DNA from: Candidatus Faecalibacterium gallistercoris
Lineage (GTDB): Bacteria > Bacillota > Clostridia > Oscillospirales > Ruminococcaceae
NCBI GenBank assembly: GCA_019116585.1
Contig: DXBJ01000049.1
Location: forward strand, 1-64,000
Length of the DNA stretch: 64,000 nt
Reading direction: 5' to 3'
Of the stretch, positions 43,785 through 53,711 are shown piece after piece. The first letter of the stretch is position 1. Each line of letters opens with the position of its first letter. The notes under the pieces were generated by a model. That model had not been told where the DNA came from, did not search any database, and saw only the letters and a list, made by a program, of their open reading frames with translations. The position numbers were made by a program, and so were the translations under genes.

Positions 43785-44333
43785 ATGGCGAAAGAAACGG
43801 ACGTGGCAATGGCCCGGGGACAGGGTATGATCGAGTGGTATGAGGCGCTGATCTCGGCGCTGGTGCTGATGGTGGCGCTGTTCTCCTTCTTTTTCCGCAT
43901 CATTCAGGTGGACGGCGCTTCCATGAACCCCACCCTCTGGGACGGGGACAAGCTGATCGTCTGGGGCGCAGGATACACCCCCCAGCGGGGCGACGTGGTG
44001 ATTGTGGACGACTACACCACCTATGGCCGGCCGCTGGTCAAGCGGATCATCGCCAAGGGCGGGGACACCATCTCCATCGACTACACCAGCGGCACCGTCG
44101 CCGTCAACGGCGAGGTGCTGGAGGAGGACTACATCGCCGAGCCCACCTTCCTGGGCTACGACGTCCAGTTCCCCTACACTGTGCCCGAGGGCGAGCTGTT
44201 CCTGATGGGGGACAACCGCAACGCCTCGCTGGACAGCCGGTCCTCTTCGATCGGCTGCATCGCGGAAGAAGACATTCTGGGCAAGGTGCTGTTCTGCTTT
44301 TTGCCCCTGGAGGATGCAGGAGTGGTCAAGTGA
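43785..44333 (+). CDS. lepB: Signal peptidase I
   Basis: Removes signal peptides from exported proteins. The 182 residues have one N-terminal membrane segment (about 20-38), the catalytic serine in DGASMNPTLWDGD, the catalytic lysine in LVKRIIAKGGD and MGDNRNASLDSR. The ATG at 43785 is preferred; a GTG four codons upstream is also possible, and neither has a strong ribosome binding site. The stop overlaps rbgA by 4 nt. The rplS-lepB-rbgA-rnhB-yraN order is typical. Confidence 0.95.
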   Translation: MAKETDVAMARGQGMIEWYEALISALVLMVALFSFFFRIIQVDGASMNPTLWDGDKLIVWGAGYTPQRGDVVIVDDYTTYGRPLVKRIIAKGGDTISIDYTSGTVAVNGEVLEEDYIAEPTFLGYDVQFPYTVPEGELFLMGDNRNASLDSRSSSIGCIAEEDILGKVLFCFLPLEDAGVVK

Positions 44334-45265
44334 AAAACCAAGAAAAAAACGAAAACCTTCAGTTTTCCAATCAATACAACATCCAGTGGTTCCCGGGGCA
44401 CATGGCCCGGACCCTGCGGGTGATGGAGCAGGAGATCCAGCACGTGGACGCCAGCCTGATCCTGCTGGACGCCCGGATCCCCCTCTCCAGCCTGAACCCG
44501 GAGATCGAGCGGATCACCGCCCGCAAGCCCCGGCTGTACGCCCTGAACAAGGCTGACCTGGCTGACCCCGCCGTCACCGAGGAATGGATCCGGTATTTCC
44601 GGGCGGCCGATGCCGGGTGCGTGGCCATCAACGCCAAAAGCCGGGGCGGCACCGCCGCCGTCCGGGCCGCCATCGAAAAAGAGCTGGCCGGCCTGCTGGC
44701 CCGGCGCCAGGCCCGGGGCATGAGCGGGGCCAAGACCCAGGTCATGCTCTGCGGCATCCCCAACGTGGGCAAATCCACCTTTATCAACACCTTTGCGGGG
44801 TCGGCGCGGGCCAAAGCCGCCGACCGCCCCGGCGTCACCAAGGGCAAGCAGTGGGTCTCGACCGAAAAGTTCGACCTGCTGGATATGCCCGGCGTTTTGT
44901 GGAAAAAGTTCGACTCCAAGACCATCGCCTCCAACCTGGCCTTCATCGGCTCGATCAAGGACGACATCCTGGATGTGGAAGAGCTGGCCATGAACCTGCT
45001 GGACGAGGTGCGCCGCAATTATCCCGAGCTGGTGGCCAGCCGCTACAAGCTGGACGCCGAAGCCCTGGCCCTGCCTCCCTACGAGCTGATGGAGGCCATC
45101 GGACGCAAGCGGGGGCTGCTGGTCCGGGGCGGCGAGGTGAACACCGAGCGCTGCGCCATCATGCTGGTGGACGAGTTCCGGGCCTGCAAGTGGGGCCGCA
45201 TCACCCTGGAGCGGCCGCCCCGCCGGGAAGACCCGGAGCAGCCGGAAGGGGAGGACGAAGCATGA
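44330..45265 (+). CDS. rbgA: Ribosome biogenesis GTPase RbgA (YlqF)
   Basis: GTPase needed for late 50S subunit assembly. The 311 residues show the circularly permuted order: NKADLAD (G4) comes before GIPNVGKST (G1) and DMPGVLW (G3). The N-terminal [12 protein letters not shown] is the family start. The GTG at 44330 overlaps the lepB stop and has AGGAG seven bases upstream. Confidence 0.95.
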   Translation: MKNQEKNENLQFSNQYNIQWFPGHMARTLRVMEQEIQHVDASLILLDARIPLSSLNPEIERITARKPRLYALNKADLADPAVTEEWIRYFRAADAGCVAINAKSRGGTAAVRAAIEKELAGLLARRQARGMSGAKTQVMLCGIPNVGKSTFINTFAGSARAKAADRPGVTKGKQWVSTEKFDLLDMPGVLWKKFDSKTIASNLAFIGSIKDDILDVEELAMNLLDEVRRNYPELVASRYKLDAEALALPPYELMEAIGRKRGLLVRGGEVNTERCAIMLVDEFRACKWGRITLERPPRREDPEQPEGEDEA

Positions 45266-45906
45266 AGCGCCTCACCGACGAGGAAATCTCCCGCCCCCTG
45301 TACAGCTACGACGCCGCGGTCCGGGCCGAAAACGGCTGCTTTGCCGGGGTGGACGAGGCGGGCCGCGGCCCCCTGTGCGGGCCGGTCTGCGTGGCCGCCT
45401 GCATCCTGGACCCGGACCGGCCGGTCTGGGGGATCAACGACTCCAAAAAGCTGACCGAAAAAAAGCGGGAGCAGCTCTTTGAAGAGATCCGGGCCAGGGC
45501 TCTGGCCTACAGCATCGTCTTTGTGGGGCCCGACGTCATCGACCGGGACAACATCCTGCGCGCCACCATGGACGGGATGCGCCAGGCGGTGGAACAGCTG
45601 GCGGTGACGCCCGGCCTGGTGCTGGTGGACGGCAACCGCTGCCCCGATGGTCTGGCCATGCCGGCAAGGCCGGTGGTCAAGGGCGACGCCACCAGCGCCA
45701 GCATCGGCGCGGCGTCCATCCTGGCCAAAGTCAGCCGGGACCGCTATATGCTGGAGCTGGACCGCCAGTATCCCCAGTACCAGCTGGCCAAACACAAAGG
45801 CTATCCCACCAGGCTCCACTACGAGCTGATCGCCCGGTACGGCATCCAGCCGTTCTACCGCCGCAGCTTTTTGAAAAAGCTGGGCTACGGACCGGAGGGC
45901 AAGTGA
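45262..45906 (+). CDS. rnhB: Ribonuclease HII
   Basis: Removes RNA, including single ribonucleotides, from DNA. The 214 residues have [14 protein letters not shown] with the first two acidic ligands (D, E), the later aspartate in LVDGN and [24 protein letters not shown]. It starts by ATGA overlap with rbgA and abuts yraN. Confidence 0.96.
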   Translation: MKRLTDEEISRPLYSYDAAVRAENGCFAGVDEAGRGPLCGPVCVAACILDPDRPVWGINDSKKLTEKKREQLFEEIRARALAYSIVFVGPDVIDRDNILRATMDGMRQAVEQLAVTPGLVLVDGNRCPDGLAMPARPVVKGDATSASIGAASILAKVSRDRYMLELDRQYPQYQLAKHKGYPTRLHYELIARYGIQPFYRRSFLKKLGYGPEGK

Positions 45907-46280
45907 TGGACCGGGCCGAGACCGGCCGCCGGGGCGAGCACGCCGCCGCCCTTTACTACATCCGGCAGGGCTGCACCCTGCTGGAGCACAATTACCGCAT
46001 CCGGGAAGGGGAGATCGACCTGATCCTCCTGGACCCGGAGGGGACGGTCATCTTCTGCGAGGTCAAGACCCGCACCAACCGGGACGCGGTCTGCCGGCCC
46101 GCCGCCTCGGTCACCCTGGCCAAGCGCCGCCGGATCGTCCGGACGGCGGCCTGGTACCTGCAGCAGACCGGCCGGCAGGAGGCCTTTGCGCGGTTCGATG
46201 TGGCGGAAGTGACCCCTCTTGACAGGGGGCGCTGGATGGTACATATTATAAAAAGAGCCTTTGACGCAAGCGCAAGATGA
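45906..46280 (+). CDS. YraN/UPF0102 family endonuclease-like protein
   Basis: A 124-residue protein with a nuclease-like fold: GRRGEHAAALYYIRQGC, NYRIREGEIDLILLD and VIFCEVKTR give the GEIDLI...EVK pattern of PD-(D/E)XK enzymes. The function is not established. The ATG at 45906 is chosen over the GTG at 45903 for spacing to GGAGG. It ends the rplS-to-yraN block. Confidence 0.9.
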   Translation: MDRAETGRRGEHAAALYYIRQGCTLLEHNYRIREGEIDLILLDPEGTVIFCEVKTRTNRDAVCRPAASVTLAKRRRIVRTAAWYLQQTGRQEAFARFDVAEVTPLDRGRWMVHIIKRAFDASAR

Positions 46281-46325
46281 TCGACACGATGGGAAAGGAC
46301 CACAACGGAAAAGGAGCGAATGACT

Positions 46326-47786
46326 ATGCAGTTTTTCAGCACGAGAGACCAGAGCCGGCGGGTGTCCGCCTCGCAGGCCATCGCGCAGGGCCTGTCGGAA
46401 GAGGGCGGCCTGTTTGTGCCCGAGAGCTTCCCCCAGGTGGACGTGGGGGCCCTCTGTGAGCTGGATTACCCGGCCATGGCGGCCGCCATCCTGCGGGAAT
46501 ACCTGACCGATTACGACCCGGACTTCCTGGCCGGCGCGGCGGCGCAGACCTACGGCGCGGCCTTTGGGGGCAAGGCGGGCTGCCTCGCCCCGGTGGAAGG
46601 GGAGACCTGGGCTCTGGAGCTGTGGCACGGGCCCACCTGCGCCTTCAAGGATTACGCCTTGCAGCTGATGCCCAAGCTCCTGGTGGAAGCCAAGCGCAAC
46701 CTGGGCCGCACCGAAAAGACCCTGATCCTGGTGGCTACCAGCGGCGACACCGGCAAGGCCGCCCTGGACGGTTACCACGACATCCCCGGGGTGGAGATCG
46801 CCGTCTTTTATCCCACCGGCGGCACCAGCGAGATCCAGCGGCTGCAAATGGCCACCCAGGAGGGGGCCAACGTGGCGGTGTACGCGGTGCGGGGCAATTT
46901 TGACGACGCCCAGACCGGCGTCAAGCGGGTCTTTGCCGACAAGGACATCGCCGCCCGGCTGGCCGGACGGAACATCCGCCTGTCCAGCGCCAACTCCATC
47001 AACTGGGGGCGGCTGGTGCCGCAGATCGTCTATTACTTCGCCGCCTATGCCCGGCTGCTGAAAGCGGGCCGGATCGCTCTGGGGGACGAGGTGGACTTCT
47101 GCGTCCCCACCGGCAACTTCGGCGACATCCTGGCCGGCTACTACGCCAAGCGGATGGGCCTGCCGGTGGGCCGGCTGGTCTGCGCCTCCAACAAGAACAA
47201 CGTCCTGACCGACTTCCTGCGCACCGGCGCGTACACCGCCCGGCGGGAGTTCTACAAGACGTCTTCCCCCAGCATGGACATCCTGGTGTCCTCCAACCTG
47301 GAGCGGCTGCTCTACCATGTCACCGGCAGCGACGCCGAGGTGGCCGCCCTGATGGGCCGCCTGGCCCGGGAGGGGAGCTACACCGTCCGGCCCGAGCCCC
47401 TGGCCGCCATCCAGGCGTCCTTCTCCTGCGGGTGGGCCAGCGAGGAAGAGGTGGCCGCCGAGATCCGCACCCGCTGGGAGCGGGACGGCTACCTGTGCGA
47501 CACCCACACCGCCGTGGCGTTCCATGTGGCGGAGCAGCACAAGCGGCAGGGGACGCCCATGGTGGTGCTCTCCACCGCGTCGCCCTTCAAGTTCCCCCGC
47601 AGCGTGCTGGCCGCGCTGGGCCATGCCGCCCCGGAAAACGACTTCGAGGCCATGCAGGCCCTGGAGCAGGCCACCGGCCGCACCGCCCCCGCCAGCCTGG
47701 CGGGCCTGCGGCAGAAGCCCGAGCGCTTTGACGCCGTCATCGACCCGGCCCAGATCGCCGAGGTGGCCCTGGGCTGCCAGGCGTAA
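46326..47786 (+). CDS. thrC: Threonine synthase
   Basis: PLP enzyme that converts O-phosphohomoserine to threonine. The 486 residues have the PLP lysine in TCAFKDYALQ (about residue 105), the phosphate-binding ATSGDTGKAAL and SSANSINWGR. It is of the longer bacterial type. GGAG lies nine bases before the ATG at 46326; the ATG at 46320 is too close to it. No other threonine-pathway gene is adjacent. Confidence 0.94.
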   Translation: MQFFSTRDQSRRVSASQAIAQGLSEEGGLFVPESFPQVDVGALCELDYPAMAAAILREYLTDYDPDFLAGAAAQTYGAAFGGKAGCLAPVEGETWALELWHGPTCAFKDYALQLMPKLLVEAKRNLGRTEKTLILVATSGDTGKAALDGYHDIPGVEIAVFYPTGGTSEIQRLQMATQEGANVAVYAVRGNFDDAQTGVKRVFADKDIAARLAGRNIRLSSANSINWGRLVPQIVYYFAAYARLLKAGRIALGDEVDFCVPTGNFGDILAGYYAKRMGLPVGRLVCASNKNNVLTDFLRTGAYTARREFYKTSSPSMDILVSSNLERLLYHVTGSDAEVAALMGRLAREGSYTVRPEPLAAIQASFSCGWASEEEVAAEIRTRWERDGYLCDTHTAVAFHVAEQHKRQGTPMVVLSTASPFKFPRSVLAALGHAAPENDFEAMQALEQATGRTAPASLAGLRQKPERFDAVIDPAQIAEVALGCQA

Positions 47787-47803
47787 ACAGATAGGAGACG
47801 CAG

Positions 47804-48487
47804 ATGGCACTGTTTGCGCTGGGCGACACCCATCTTTCGCTGGGGGGCGCCAAACCCATGGACGTGTTCCCCGGCTGGAGCGGCTATGTGGAAAAGCTGG
47901 AGGCCAGCTGGCGCAGGCTGGTCAAACCGGAGGACACGGTGGTGCTGGCGGGGGACATCAGCTGGTCCATGCGGCTGGCCGACACCCGGAAGGACTTCGC
48001 CTTCCTGAACGGCCTGCCCGGCCGCAAGCTCATCATGAAGGGCAACCACGACTACTGGTGGTCCACCGCCAACAAGATGAACGAATTTTTCCGGGCGGAG
48101 GGGTTCGACACCCTGCGCCTGCTGCACAACAACTCCTACACCGTGGAGGGGTACGCCCTGTGCGGGACCCGGGGGTGGCTCTTCGACGCGGACGAGCCCC
48201 ACGACGAAAAGGTGATGAACCGGGAGATCGGCCGGCTGCGGCTGAGCCTGGACGCCGCCGAGCCGGGCCGGGAGAAGCTGGTCTTTCTCCACTACCCGCC
48301 GGTGTACACCGGGGCCGACGCCCCCGAGATCGTGGCCGTGCTGAAAGAGTACGGGGTCAGGCGGTGTTTTTACGCCCACCTGCACGGCAAAGCCATCCGC
48401 TTTGCGGTGCAGGGGGAGGTGGACGGCATCCGTTACAAGCTGGTCAGCGCCGACGGACTGCACTTCTGCCCGTATAAAATCACCTAA
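47804..48487 (+). CDS. Metallophosphoesterase
   Basis: A 227-residue calcineurin-like phosphoesterase. Metal-binding motifs are GDTH, GDISW, GNHDYWW and the later HYPP and HLHG. The substrate is unknown; similar clostridial proteins are annotated only as Ser/Thr phosphatase-like. It lies 17 nt after thrC, with AGGAG upstream, and is the last gene before the tig promoter. Confidence 0.88.
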   Translation: MALFALGDTHLSLGGAKPMDVFPGWSGYVEKLEASWRRLVKPEDTVVLAGDISWSMRLADTRKDFAFLNGLPGRKLIMKGNHDYWWSTANKMNEFFRAEGFDTLRLLHNNSYTVEGYALCGTRGWLFDADEPHDEKVMNREIGRLRLSLDAAEPGREKLVFLHYPPVYTGADAPEIVAVLKEYGVRRCFYAHLHGKAIRFAVQGEVDGIRYKLVSADGLHFCPYKIT

Positions 48488-48511
48488 AATCCCAAAATGT
48501 GAAAAAACAGC

Positions 48512-48540
48512 TGGCATTTATGCACGGAACGTGTTATAAT
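48512..48540 (+). promoter_or_regulatory. Promoter and structured leader for tig
   Basis: TGGCAT, 17 bp, TATAAT. The 126-nt leader has hairpins at 48566-48584 (AAAGGCGC...CTTT) and 48615-48636 (GGGGAGAGG with CCTCTGCCCC). Confidence 0.6.
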
Positions 48541-48666
48541 AAACGCTGACGCGATTGTCGTACCCAAAGGCGCGTGCGCCCTTTGAGATGTGGATGGGCG
48601 CGCGGCGCAGATGCGGGGAGAGGATTCCTCTGCCCCAGCACCAATATTTGAGCGGAGGAAAACAAA

Positions 48667-49983
48667 ATGAATCTCATTAAGTGTGAAAAGCTCGAAAAGA
48701 GCATGGCTGAACTGCAGTTTTCGATCGACGCCGAGACCTACAAGGCCGAGGTCCTGAAGGTCTTTAAGACCGAGGGCAAGAAATACACCGTCCAGGGCTT
48801 CCGCAAGGGCAAGGCCCCCCGTCACCTGATCGAGCGGATGTACGGCCCCGATGTGTTCACCTACGACGCCATCAACAACCTGTTCCCGGCTGCCTTCGAG
48901 GCCGCCGTCAAGGAGGCCGGCATCGAGCCGGTGGGCCGTCCCGAGGTGACCGTGGAGTCCGCCAGCGACGACCAGGGCGCCGTCCTGACCGTCAAGGTGG
49001 CCGTCAAGCCCGAAGTCAAGCTGGGCGCTTACAACGGTCTGACCGTGGAGAAAACCGTCCATACTGTTCAGGAGTCCGCTGTGGACGCCGAGCTCAAGCG
49101 TGTGCAGGAGCGCAACGCCCGTGAGCTGACCCGCGAGGGCGCCGCTGAAAACGGCGACATCGTGGACATCGACTTCGAGGGCTTCACCGACGGGGTAGCC
49201 TTTGAGGGCGGCAAGGCCGAGCACTACCACCTGACCCTGGGCAGCGGCAGCTTTATCCCCGGCTTCGAGGATCAGATCGTGGGCCACAGCGCCGGCGAGG
49301 AGTTCGACGTCAACGTCACCTTCCCCGAGCAGTACCAGGCCGATGAGCTGGCCGGCAAGCCCGCTGTCTTCAAGATCAAGCTGCACGAGGTCAAGTACAA
49401 GGAGCTGCCCGCTCTGGACGACGAGCTGGCCAAGGACTGCTCCGAGTACGACACCCTGGAGGAGTTCAAGGAGTCCATCCGCAAGTCCAACCAGGAGCAG
49501 CTGGACAAGCAGGACGACCTGGCGGTCGAGAACGCCCTGGTGGATCAGGTCATCGGCGGCATGGAGGCGGAGATCCCCCAGGCCATGTACGACGTGCGGA
49601 TGGATGAGCTGGTCAACGACTTTGCCTTCCGTGTGGAGCAGCAGGGCCTGACCCTCGACAACTATCTGAAGTATATGGGCCAGACCATGGAGCAGTTCCG
49701 TGCTTCCTTCATGCCTCAGGCCGAAAAGCAGGTCAAGATCCGCCTGGCCCTGGAGGCCGTGGCCAACGCCGAGAAGATCGAGGCATCCGAGGAGGACGTC
49801 AACGCCGAGATCAAGCGGATCGCCGACCAGTACAAGATGGAGGAGGACAAGGTCCGCGAGCTGGTCAACATGGACGAGCTGAAGAAGGACCTGGCTGTGA
49901 ACAAGGCCATCGACTTCATCAAGAGCCACGCCAATGTCGTGGAGAAGGCCGCTGAGGCCGAGCAGGCTGCCGACGCCCAGTAA
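48667..49983 (+). CDS. tig: Trigger factor
   Basis: Ribosome-bound chaperone and peptidyl-prolyl isomerase. The 438 residues have the ribosome-binding signature QGFRKGKAPRHLIERMYG (about 38-55), the FKBP-like domain (NGDIVDIDFEGFTDGVAFEGG, FIPGFEDQIVGHSAGEE) and the C-terminal helical arms. GCGGAGG lies upstream. tig-clpP-clpX is the classic order. Confidence 0.97.
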   Translation: MNLIKCEKLEKSMAELQFSIDAETYKAEVLKVFKTEGKKYTVQGFRKGKAPRHLIERMYGPDVFTYDAINNLFPAAFEAAVKEAGIEPVGRPEVTVESASDDQGAVLTVKVAVKPEVKLGAYNGLTVEKTVHTVQESAVDAELKRVQERNARELTREGAAENGDIVDIDFEGFTDGVAFEGGKAEHYHLTLGSGSFIPGFEDQIVGHSAGEEFDVNVTFPEQYQADELAGKPAVFKIKLHEVKYKELPALDDELAKDCSEYDTLEEFKESIRKSNQEQLDKQDDLAVENALVDQVIGGMEAEIPQAMYDVRMDELVNDFAFRVEQQGLTLDNYLKYMGQTMEQFRASFMPQAEKQVKIRLALEAVANAEKIEASEEDVNAEIKRIADQYKMEEDKVRELVNMDELKKDLAVNKAIDFIKSHANVVEKAAEAEQAADAQ

Positions 49984-50059
49984 GCCTTTGCGGGCAGGGC
50001 GGCGCGGCCGGCGGGACGGGACGTGAAAACGGCCCGGACCCCTGCGCACAATGTTGTTG

Positions 50060-50104
50060 AAATTGACCGATGCGGCGGTTTTGGATGCCGCATCGGTCAA
50101 TTTT
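50060..50104 (+). terminator. Intrinsic terminator after tig
   Basis: A perfect 17-bp stem (50060-50076 with 50087-50103), ending in a T-run, separates tig from clpP. Confidence 0.85.
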
Positions 50105-50147
50105 GCAAAATAGAAACCCCGATTTTGTATTTCAGGAGGCGAACTTT

Positions 50148-50747
50148 ATGAGTTTTGTTCCTTATGTTGTAGAACAGACGGCCCACGGAGAGCGCTCGTA
50201 CGACATCTTCTCCCGTCTGCTGAATGACCGCATCATCGTGCTGAGCGAGGACGTCAACGACACCTCGGCCAGCCTGGTGGTGGCCCAGCTGCTGTACCTG
50301 GAGGGGCAGGACCCGGACAAGGACATCAGCCTGTATATCAACAGCCCCGGCGGCTCGATCAGCGCCGGCATGGCCATCCACGACACCATGCAGTATATCA
50401 AGTGCGACGTGTCCACCATCTGCATGGGGATGGCCGCCTCGATGGGCGCATTCCTGCTGGCCAGCGGCACCAAGGGCAAGCGCTTTGCCCTGCCCAACTC
50501 CGAGATCCTGATCCACCAGCCCCTGATCGCAGGCGGGCAGGGGGGCGGCCTCTCGGGCCAGGCCACCGACATCAAGATCCACGCGGACCACATCATCTAC
50601 CTGCGGGAAAAGATCAACGGCCTGCTCAGCGAGTACACCGGCCAGCCCATCGAGCGGGTGCGCCAGGACACCGAGCGGGACAACTATATGACCGCCCTCG
50701 AGGCCAAGGAGTACGGCCTGGTGGACGAGGTGATCGCCCACCGCTGA
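50148..50747 (+). CDS. clpP: ATP-dependent Clp protease proteolytic subunit
   Basis: Serine protease that forms the tetradecameric chamber for ClpX. The 199 residues have the catalytic serine in [11 protein letters not shown], the histidine in EILIHQPL and the aspartate in the later QDTERDNYM region. The ATG at 50148 follows AGGAGG; the longer upstream reading passes through the terminator. clpX follows after 47 nt. Confidence 0.97.
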   Translation: MSFVPYVVEQTAHGERSYDIFSRLLNDRIIVLSEDVNDTSASLVVAQLLYLEGQDPDKDISLYINSPGGSISAGMAIHDTMQYIKCDVSTICMGMAASMGAFLLASGTKGKRFALPNSEILIHQPLIAGGQGGGLSGQATDIKIHADHIIYLREKINGLLSEYTGQPIERVRQDTERDNYMTALEAKEYGLVDEVIAHR

Positions 50748-50794
50748 ACCAGGGGTGCTGAACGCAGAAACGCAGAATAAAGGAAAGTACAGCT

Positions 50795-52126
50795 ATGGCA
50801 AATAACAATTCCGGCAGAGATAAAAACGAAAAAGACCTTGTTTGCAGCTTCTGCGGCAAGCATCAGGACGAAGTCGAGCGGATGATCATCGGGCCCGGCG
50901 TCAACATCTGCAGCGAGTGCATCGGCCTTTGCTACGACCTGCTGGCCGAAAAGCCCGACCGCTCCAGCGGCAGCCGCCCCGCCCGCGGCGGCGCGCCCAG
51001 CGCCCGGGCCCGGATGCAGCCGGCCGTCCCCGCGCCGGTGAACATCCTGACCCCCGAGGAGATCAAGAACGGGCTGGACCAGTACGTCATCGGCCAGGAC
51101 GAAGCCAAGCGGGTGCTGTCCGTGGAAGTGTACAACCACTACAAGCGGATCATGAGCGGCAAGGGCAACGACGTGGAGCTGCAAAAATCCAACGTCCTGC
51201 TGCTGGGGCCCTCCGGCGTGGGCAAGACCCTGCTGGCCCAGACCCTGGCCCGGATGCTGGGCGTCCCCTTTGCCATCGCCGACGCCACCACCCTGACCGA
51301 GGCCGGCTATGTGGGCGAGGATGTGGAGAACATCCTGCTCAAGCTGATCCAGGCGGCGGACTTCGACGTCCAGCGGGCGCAGATCGGCATCATTTACATT
51401 GATGAGATCGACAAGATCACCCGCAAGAGCGAAAACCCCTCCATCACCCGGGACGTGGGCGGCGAGGGCGTGCAGCAGGCCCTGCTCAAGATCATCGAGG
51501 GCACCGTCAGCAACGTGCCGCCCCAGGGCGGCCGCAAGCACCCCCAGCAGGAGTTCATCCAGATCGACACCACCAACATCCTGTTCATCTGCGGCGGCGC
51601 CTTCGACGGGCTGGACAAGTACATCCAGCGCCGCACCGACAACTCGGCCCTGGGCTTTGGCAGCAACCTGAAGGATACTTCCTCCGCCGCCCAGAAAGCC
51701 CTGCTGCGCAAGGTGGAGCCCCACGACCTGGTCAAGTTTGGCCTGATCCCCGAGCTGATCGGCCGCCTGCCGGTCATCACGGTGCTGGACGACCTGGACG
51801 AGGCCACCCTGGTCCGGGTCCTGAAAGAGCCCAAGAACAGCCTGGTCAAGCAGTACAAGGCCCTGCTGGGGATGGACAATGTGGACCTGGTCTTTACCGA
51901 CGAGGCCCTGCTGGCCATCGCCCGCAAGACCATCGAGCGCAAGACCGGCGCCCGCGGCCTGCGCAGCGTGATGGAGGACCTTTTGATCCCCATCATGTAC
52001 GCGGTGCCCAGCGACCCCACCATCATCCGGGTGACCATCGACAAGGACACCGTGGAGGGCGGCGAGGCCCACATGGAGTACGGCGCGGTCCGCAAACGCT
52101 ACAAAAATCAGATCGCGGTGAGCTGA
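50795..52126 (+). CDS. clpX: ATP-dependent Clp protease ATP-binding subunit ClpX
   Basis: AAA+ unfoldase that feeds substrates to ClpP. The 443 residues have the N-terminal zinc-binding domain ([16 protein letters not shown]), Walker [13 protein letters not shown], Walker [11 protein letters not shown], and the [18 protein letters not shown]-terminal region. It is full length. A terminator follows. Confidence 0.97.
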   Translation: MANNNSGRDKNEKDLVCSFCGKHQDEVERMIIGPGVNICSECIGLCYDLLAEKPDRSSGSRPARGGAPSARARMQPAVPAPVNILTPEEIKNGLDQYVIGQDEAKRVLSVEVYNHYKRIMSGKGNDVELQKSNVLLLGPSGVGKTLLAQTLARMLGVPFAIADATTLTEAGYVGEDVENILLKLIQAADFDVQRAQIGIIYIDEIDKITRKSENPSITRDVGGEGVQQALLKIIEGTVSNVPPQGGRKHPQQEFIQIDTTNILFICGGAFDGLDKYIQRRTDNSALGFGSNLKDTSSAAQKALLRKVEPHDLVKFGLIPELIGRLPVITVLDDLDEATLVRVLKEPKNSLVKQYKALLGMDNVDLVFTDEALLAIARKTIERKTGARGLRSVMEDLLIPIMYAVPSDPTIIRVTIDKDTVEGGEAHMEYGAVRKRYKNQIAVS

Positions 52127-52140
52127 CAAAGCGAGCCTGC

Positions 52141-52178
52141 GCCCGGCTGGGCCCGAAAAATCCCGGCCGGGCTTTTTA
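52141..52178 (+). terminator. Intrinsic terminator after clpX
   Basis: GCCCGGC (52141-52147) paired with GCCGGGC (52166-52172), then TTTTTATTTT. Confidence 0.8.
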
Positions 52179-52194
52179 TTTTGCGTTAAAATTC

Positions 52195-52223
52195 TTGTTT
52201 CTCAAAGCAAAGTGTACTATAAT
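52195..52223 (+). promoter_or_regulatory. SigA promoter for the aminotransferase gene
   Basis: TTGTTT, 17 bp, TATAAT. The 120-nt leader has GC-rich complementary runs (GGGCCGG with CCGGCC, about 52231-52258). Confidence 0.7.
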
Positions 52224-52345
52224 AATATAGTCTGGGCCGGAGTGGGGCTACCCGGCCGGCCTGCATGGCTTTTTTACCGCTGCATCCTCTGGCAGGGAAG
52301 CGGTCGTTTTAAGGGTACAGAGAGTATAGTAAAGGAGTAAGCGCT

Positions 52346-53626
52346 ATGGCAAATTATCTGGAGATGACGAGGGAAGAACTGATGGAAGAGGAGCGCCGGC
52401 TCCAAAAGGCATACAAGGCGTTTCAGGACCTGGACCTGCACCTGAACATGGCCCGCGGCAAGCCCGGCCCTCACCAGATGGATCTGGCGATGGATCTGTT
52501 CAAGACCACCAATTACACCGCGGAGGACGGCACCGACGCCCGCAACTACGGCAACCTGGAGGGCCTGTACGAGGCCCGGAAACTGTTTGGCGACGTGATG
52601 GGCGTCAAGCCGGAGAACGTCTTTGTGGGCGGCAACTCCAGCCTGCAGCTGATGTATTTCCTGGTCAGCATCGGGTACACCTTCGGTTTCCCTGAGTCGC
52701 CCTGCCCCTGGTCCCAGGTGGACCACCCCAAGTTCCTCTGCCCGGTGCCCGGCTACGACCGCCACTTCCGCATCACCGAGGAGTTTGGCATCGACATGAT
52801 CAACGTCCCCATGACCCCGGAAGGCCCCGACATGGACATGGTGGAAAAACTGGCCGCTGAGGACCCCTCCATCAAGGGCATCTGGTGCGTGCCCCAGTAT
52901 TCCAACCCCGACGGCTACACCTACAGCGACGAAACGGTGCGCCGCTTTGCCTCCATGAAGACCGCCGCCCCCGACTTCAAGATCTTCTGGGACGAGGCGT
53001 ACATCGTCCATCACCTCACCGACGAGATCATCGAAACGCCGGTCCTGCTGGAAGAGAGCAAGCCCTACGGCAACGAGGACCGGGTGTTCATGTTCACCTC
53101 CACCAGCAAGATCACCTTCCCCGGCGCGGGCGTTTCGGCCCTGGCCTGCAGCGACCGGATGATGAAGTACGTCTGCAAGCGCTTTGAGGTCATGATCATC
53201 AGCTACGACAAGATGAACCAGCTGCGTCATGTCCACTTCCTGAAGAACAAGGCGGGGGTGCTGGCCCATATGCTCAAGCACCGCCGCCGCCTGGTGCCCT
53301 GCTTCGACGCGGTCAAGACCACCTTTGCCCAGAAGCTGACCCCCTGCGGGGACATCGCCCACTGGACCAACCCCAAGGGCGGCTACTTCATCAGCCTGTA
53401 TGTGATGCCCGGCTGCGCCAAACGGGTGGCCCAGCTGTGCAAGGAGGCCGGCCTGGTGCTGACCGGCGCCGGCGCGGCCTTCCCCTACGGGAAGGACCCC
53501 GAGGATTCCCACCTGCGCATTGCGCCCACCTATCCCAGCCTGAGCGAGGTGGAGCAGGCCTCCGAGCTGATGACGGTCTGCGTCCGTCTGGCCACGGTGG
53601 AGCACCTGCTGGCGGAAAAGGCCTGA
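52346..53626 (+). CDS. PLP-dependent aminotransferase, aspartate-aminotransferase type (PF12897-like)
   Basis: A 426-residue fold-type I aminotransferase. Motifs are NMARGKPGPHQMD near the N-terminus, NYGNLEGLYEARKLF, PQYSNPDGYTY, FWDEAYIVHHL with the PLP-pairing aspartate, and the PLP lysine in FTSTSKITFPGAGVS. This form is close to the Asp_aminotransf family found in Firmicutes, which makes aspartate from oxaloacetate. The exact substrate is inferred from family. It stands alone between its own promoter and secDF. Confidence 0.85.
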   Translation: MANYLEMTREELMEEERRLQKAYKAFQDLDLHLNMARGKPGPHQMDLAMDLFKTTNYTAEDGTDARNYGNLEGLYEARKLFGDVMGVKPENVFVGGNSSLQLMYFLVSIGYTFGFPESPCPWSQVDHPKFLCPVPGYDRHFRITEEFGIDMINVPMTPEGPDMDMVEKLAAEDPSIKGIWCVPQYSNPDGYTYSDETVRRFASMKTAAPDFKIFWDEAYIVHHLTDEIIETPVLLEESKPYGNEDRVFMFTSTSKITFPGAGVSALACSDRMMKYVCKRFEVMIISYDKMNQLRHVHFLKNKAGVLAHMLKHRRRLVPCFDAVKTTFAQKLTPCGDIAHWTNPKGGYFISLYVMPGCAKRVAQLCKEAGLVLTGAGAAFPYGKDPEDSHLRIAPTYPSLSEVEQASELMTVCVRLATVEHLLAEKA

Positions 53627-53711
53627 GCGCTCGGATTGGATCAAAGCTTCCCGTCCGTCCGGGAAACCGGCGGGCGGGAAGTTATAAAATTGGGAGGTTT
53701 CCAAACAGTTT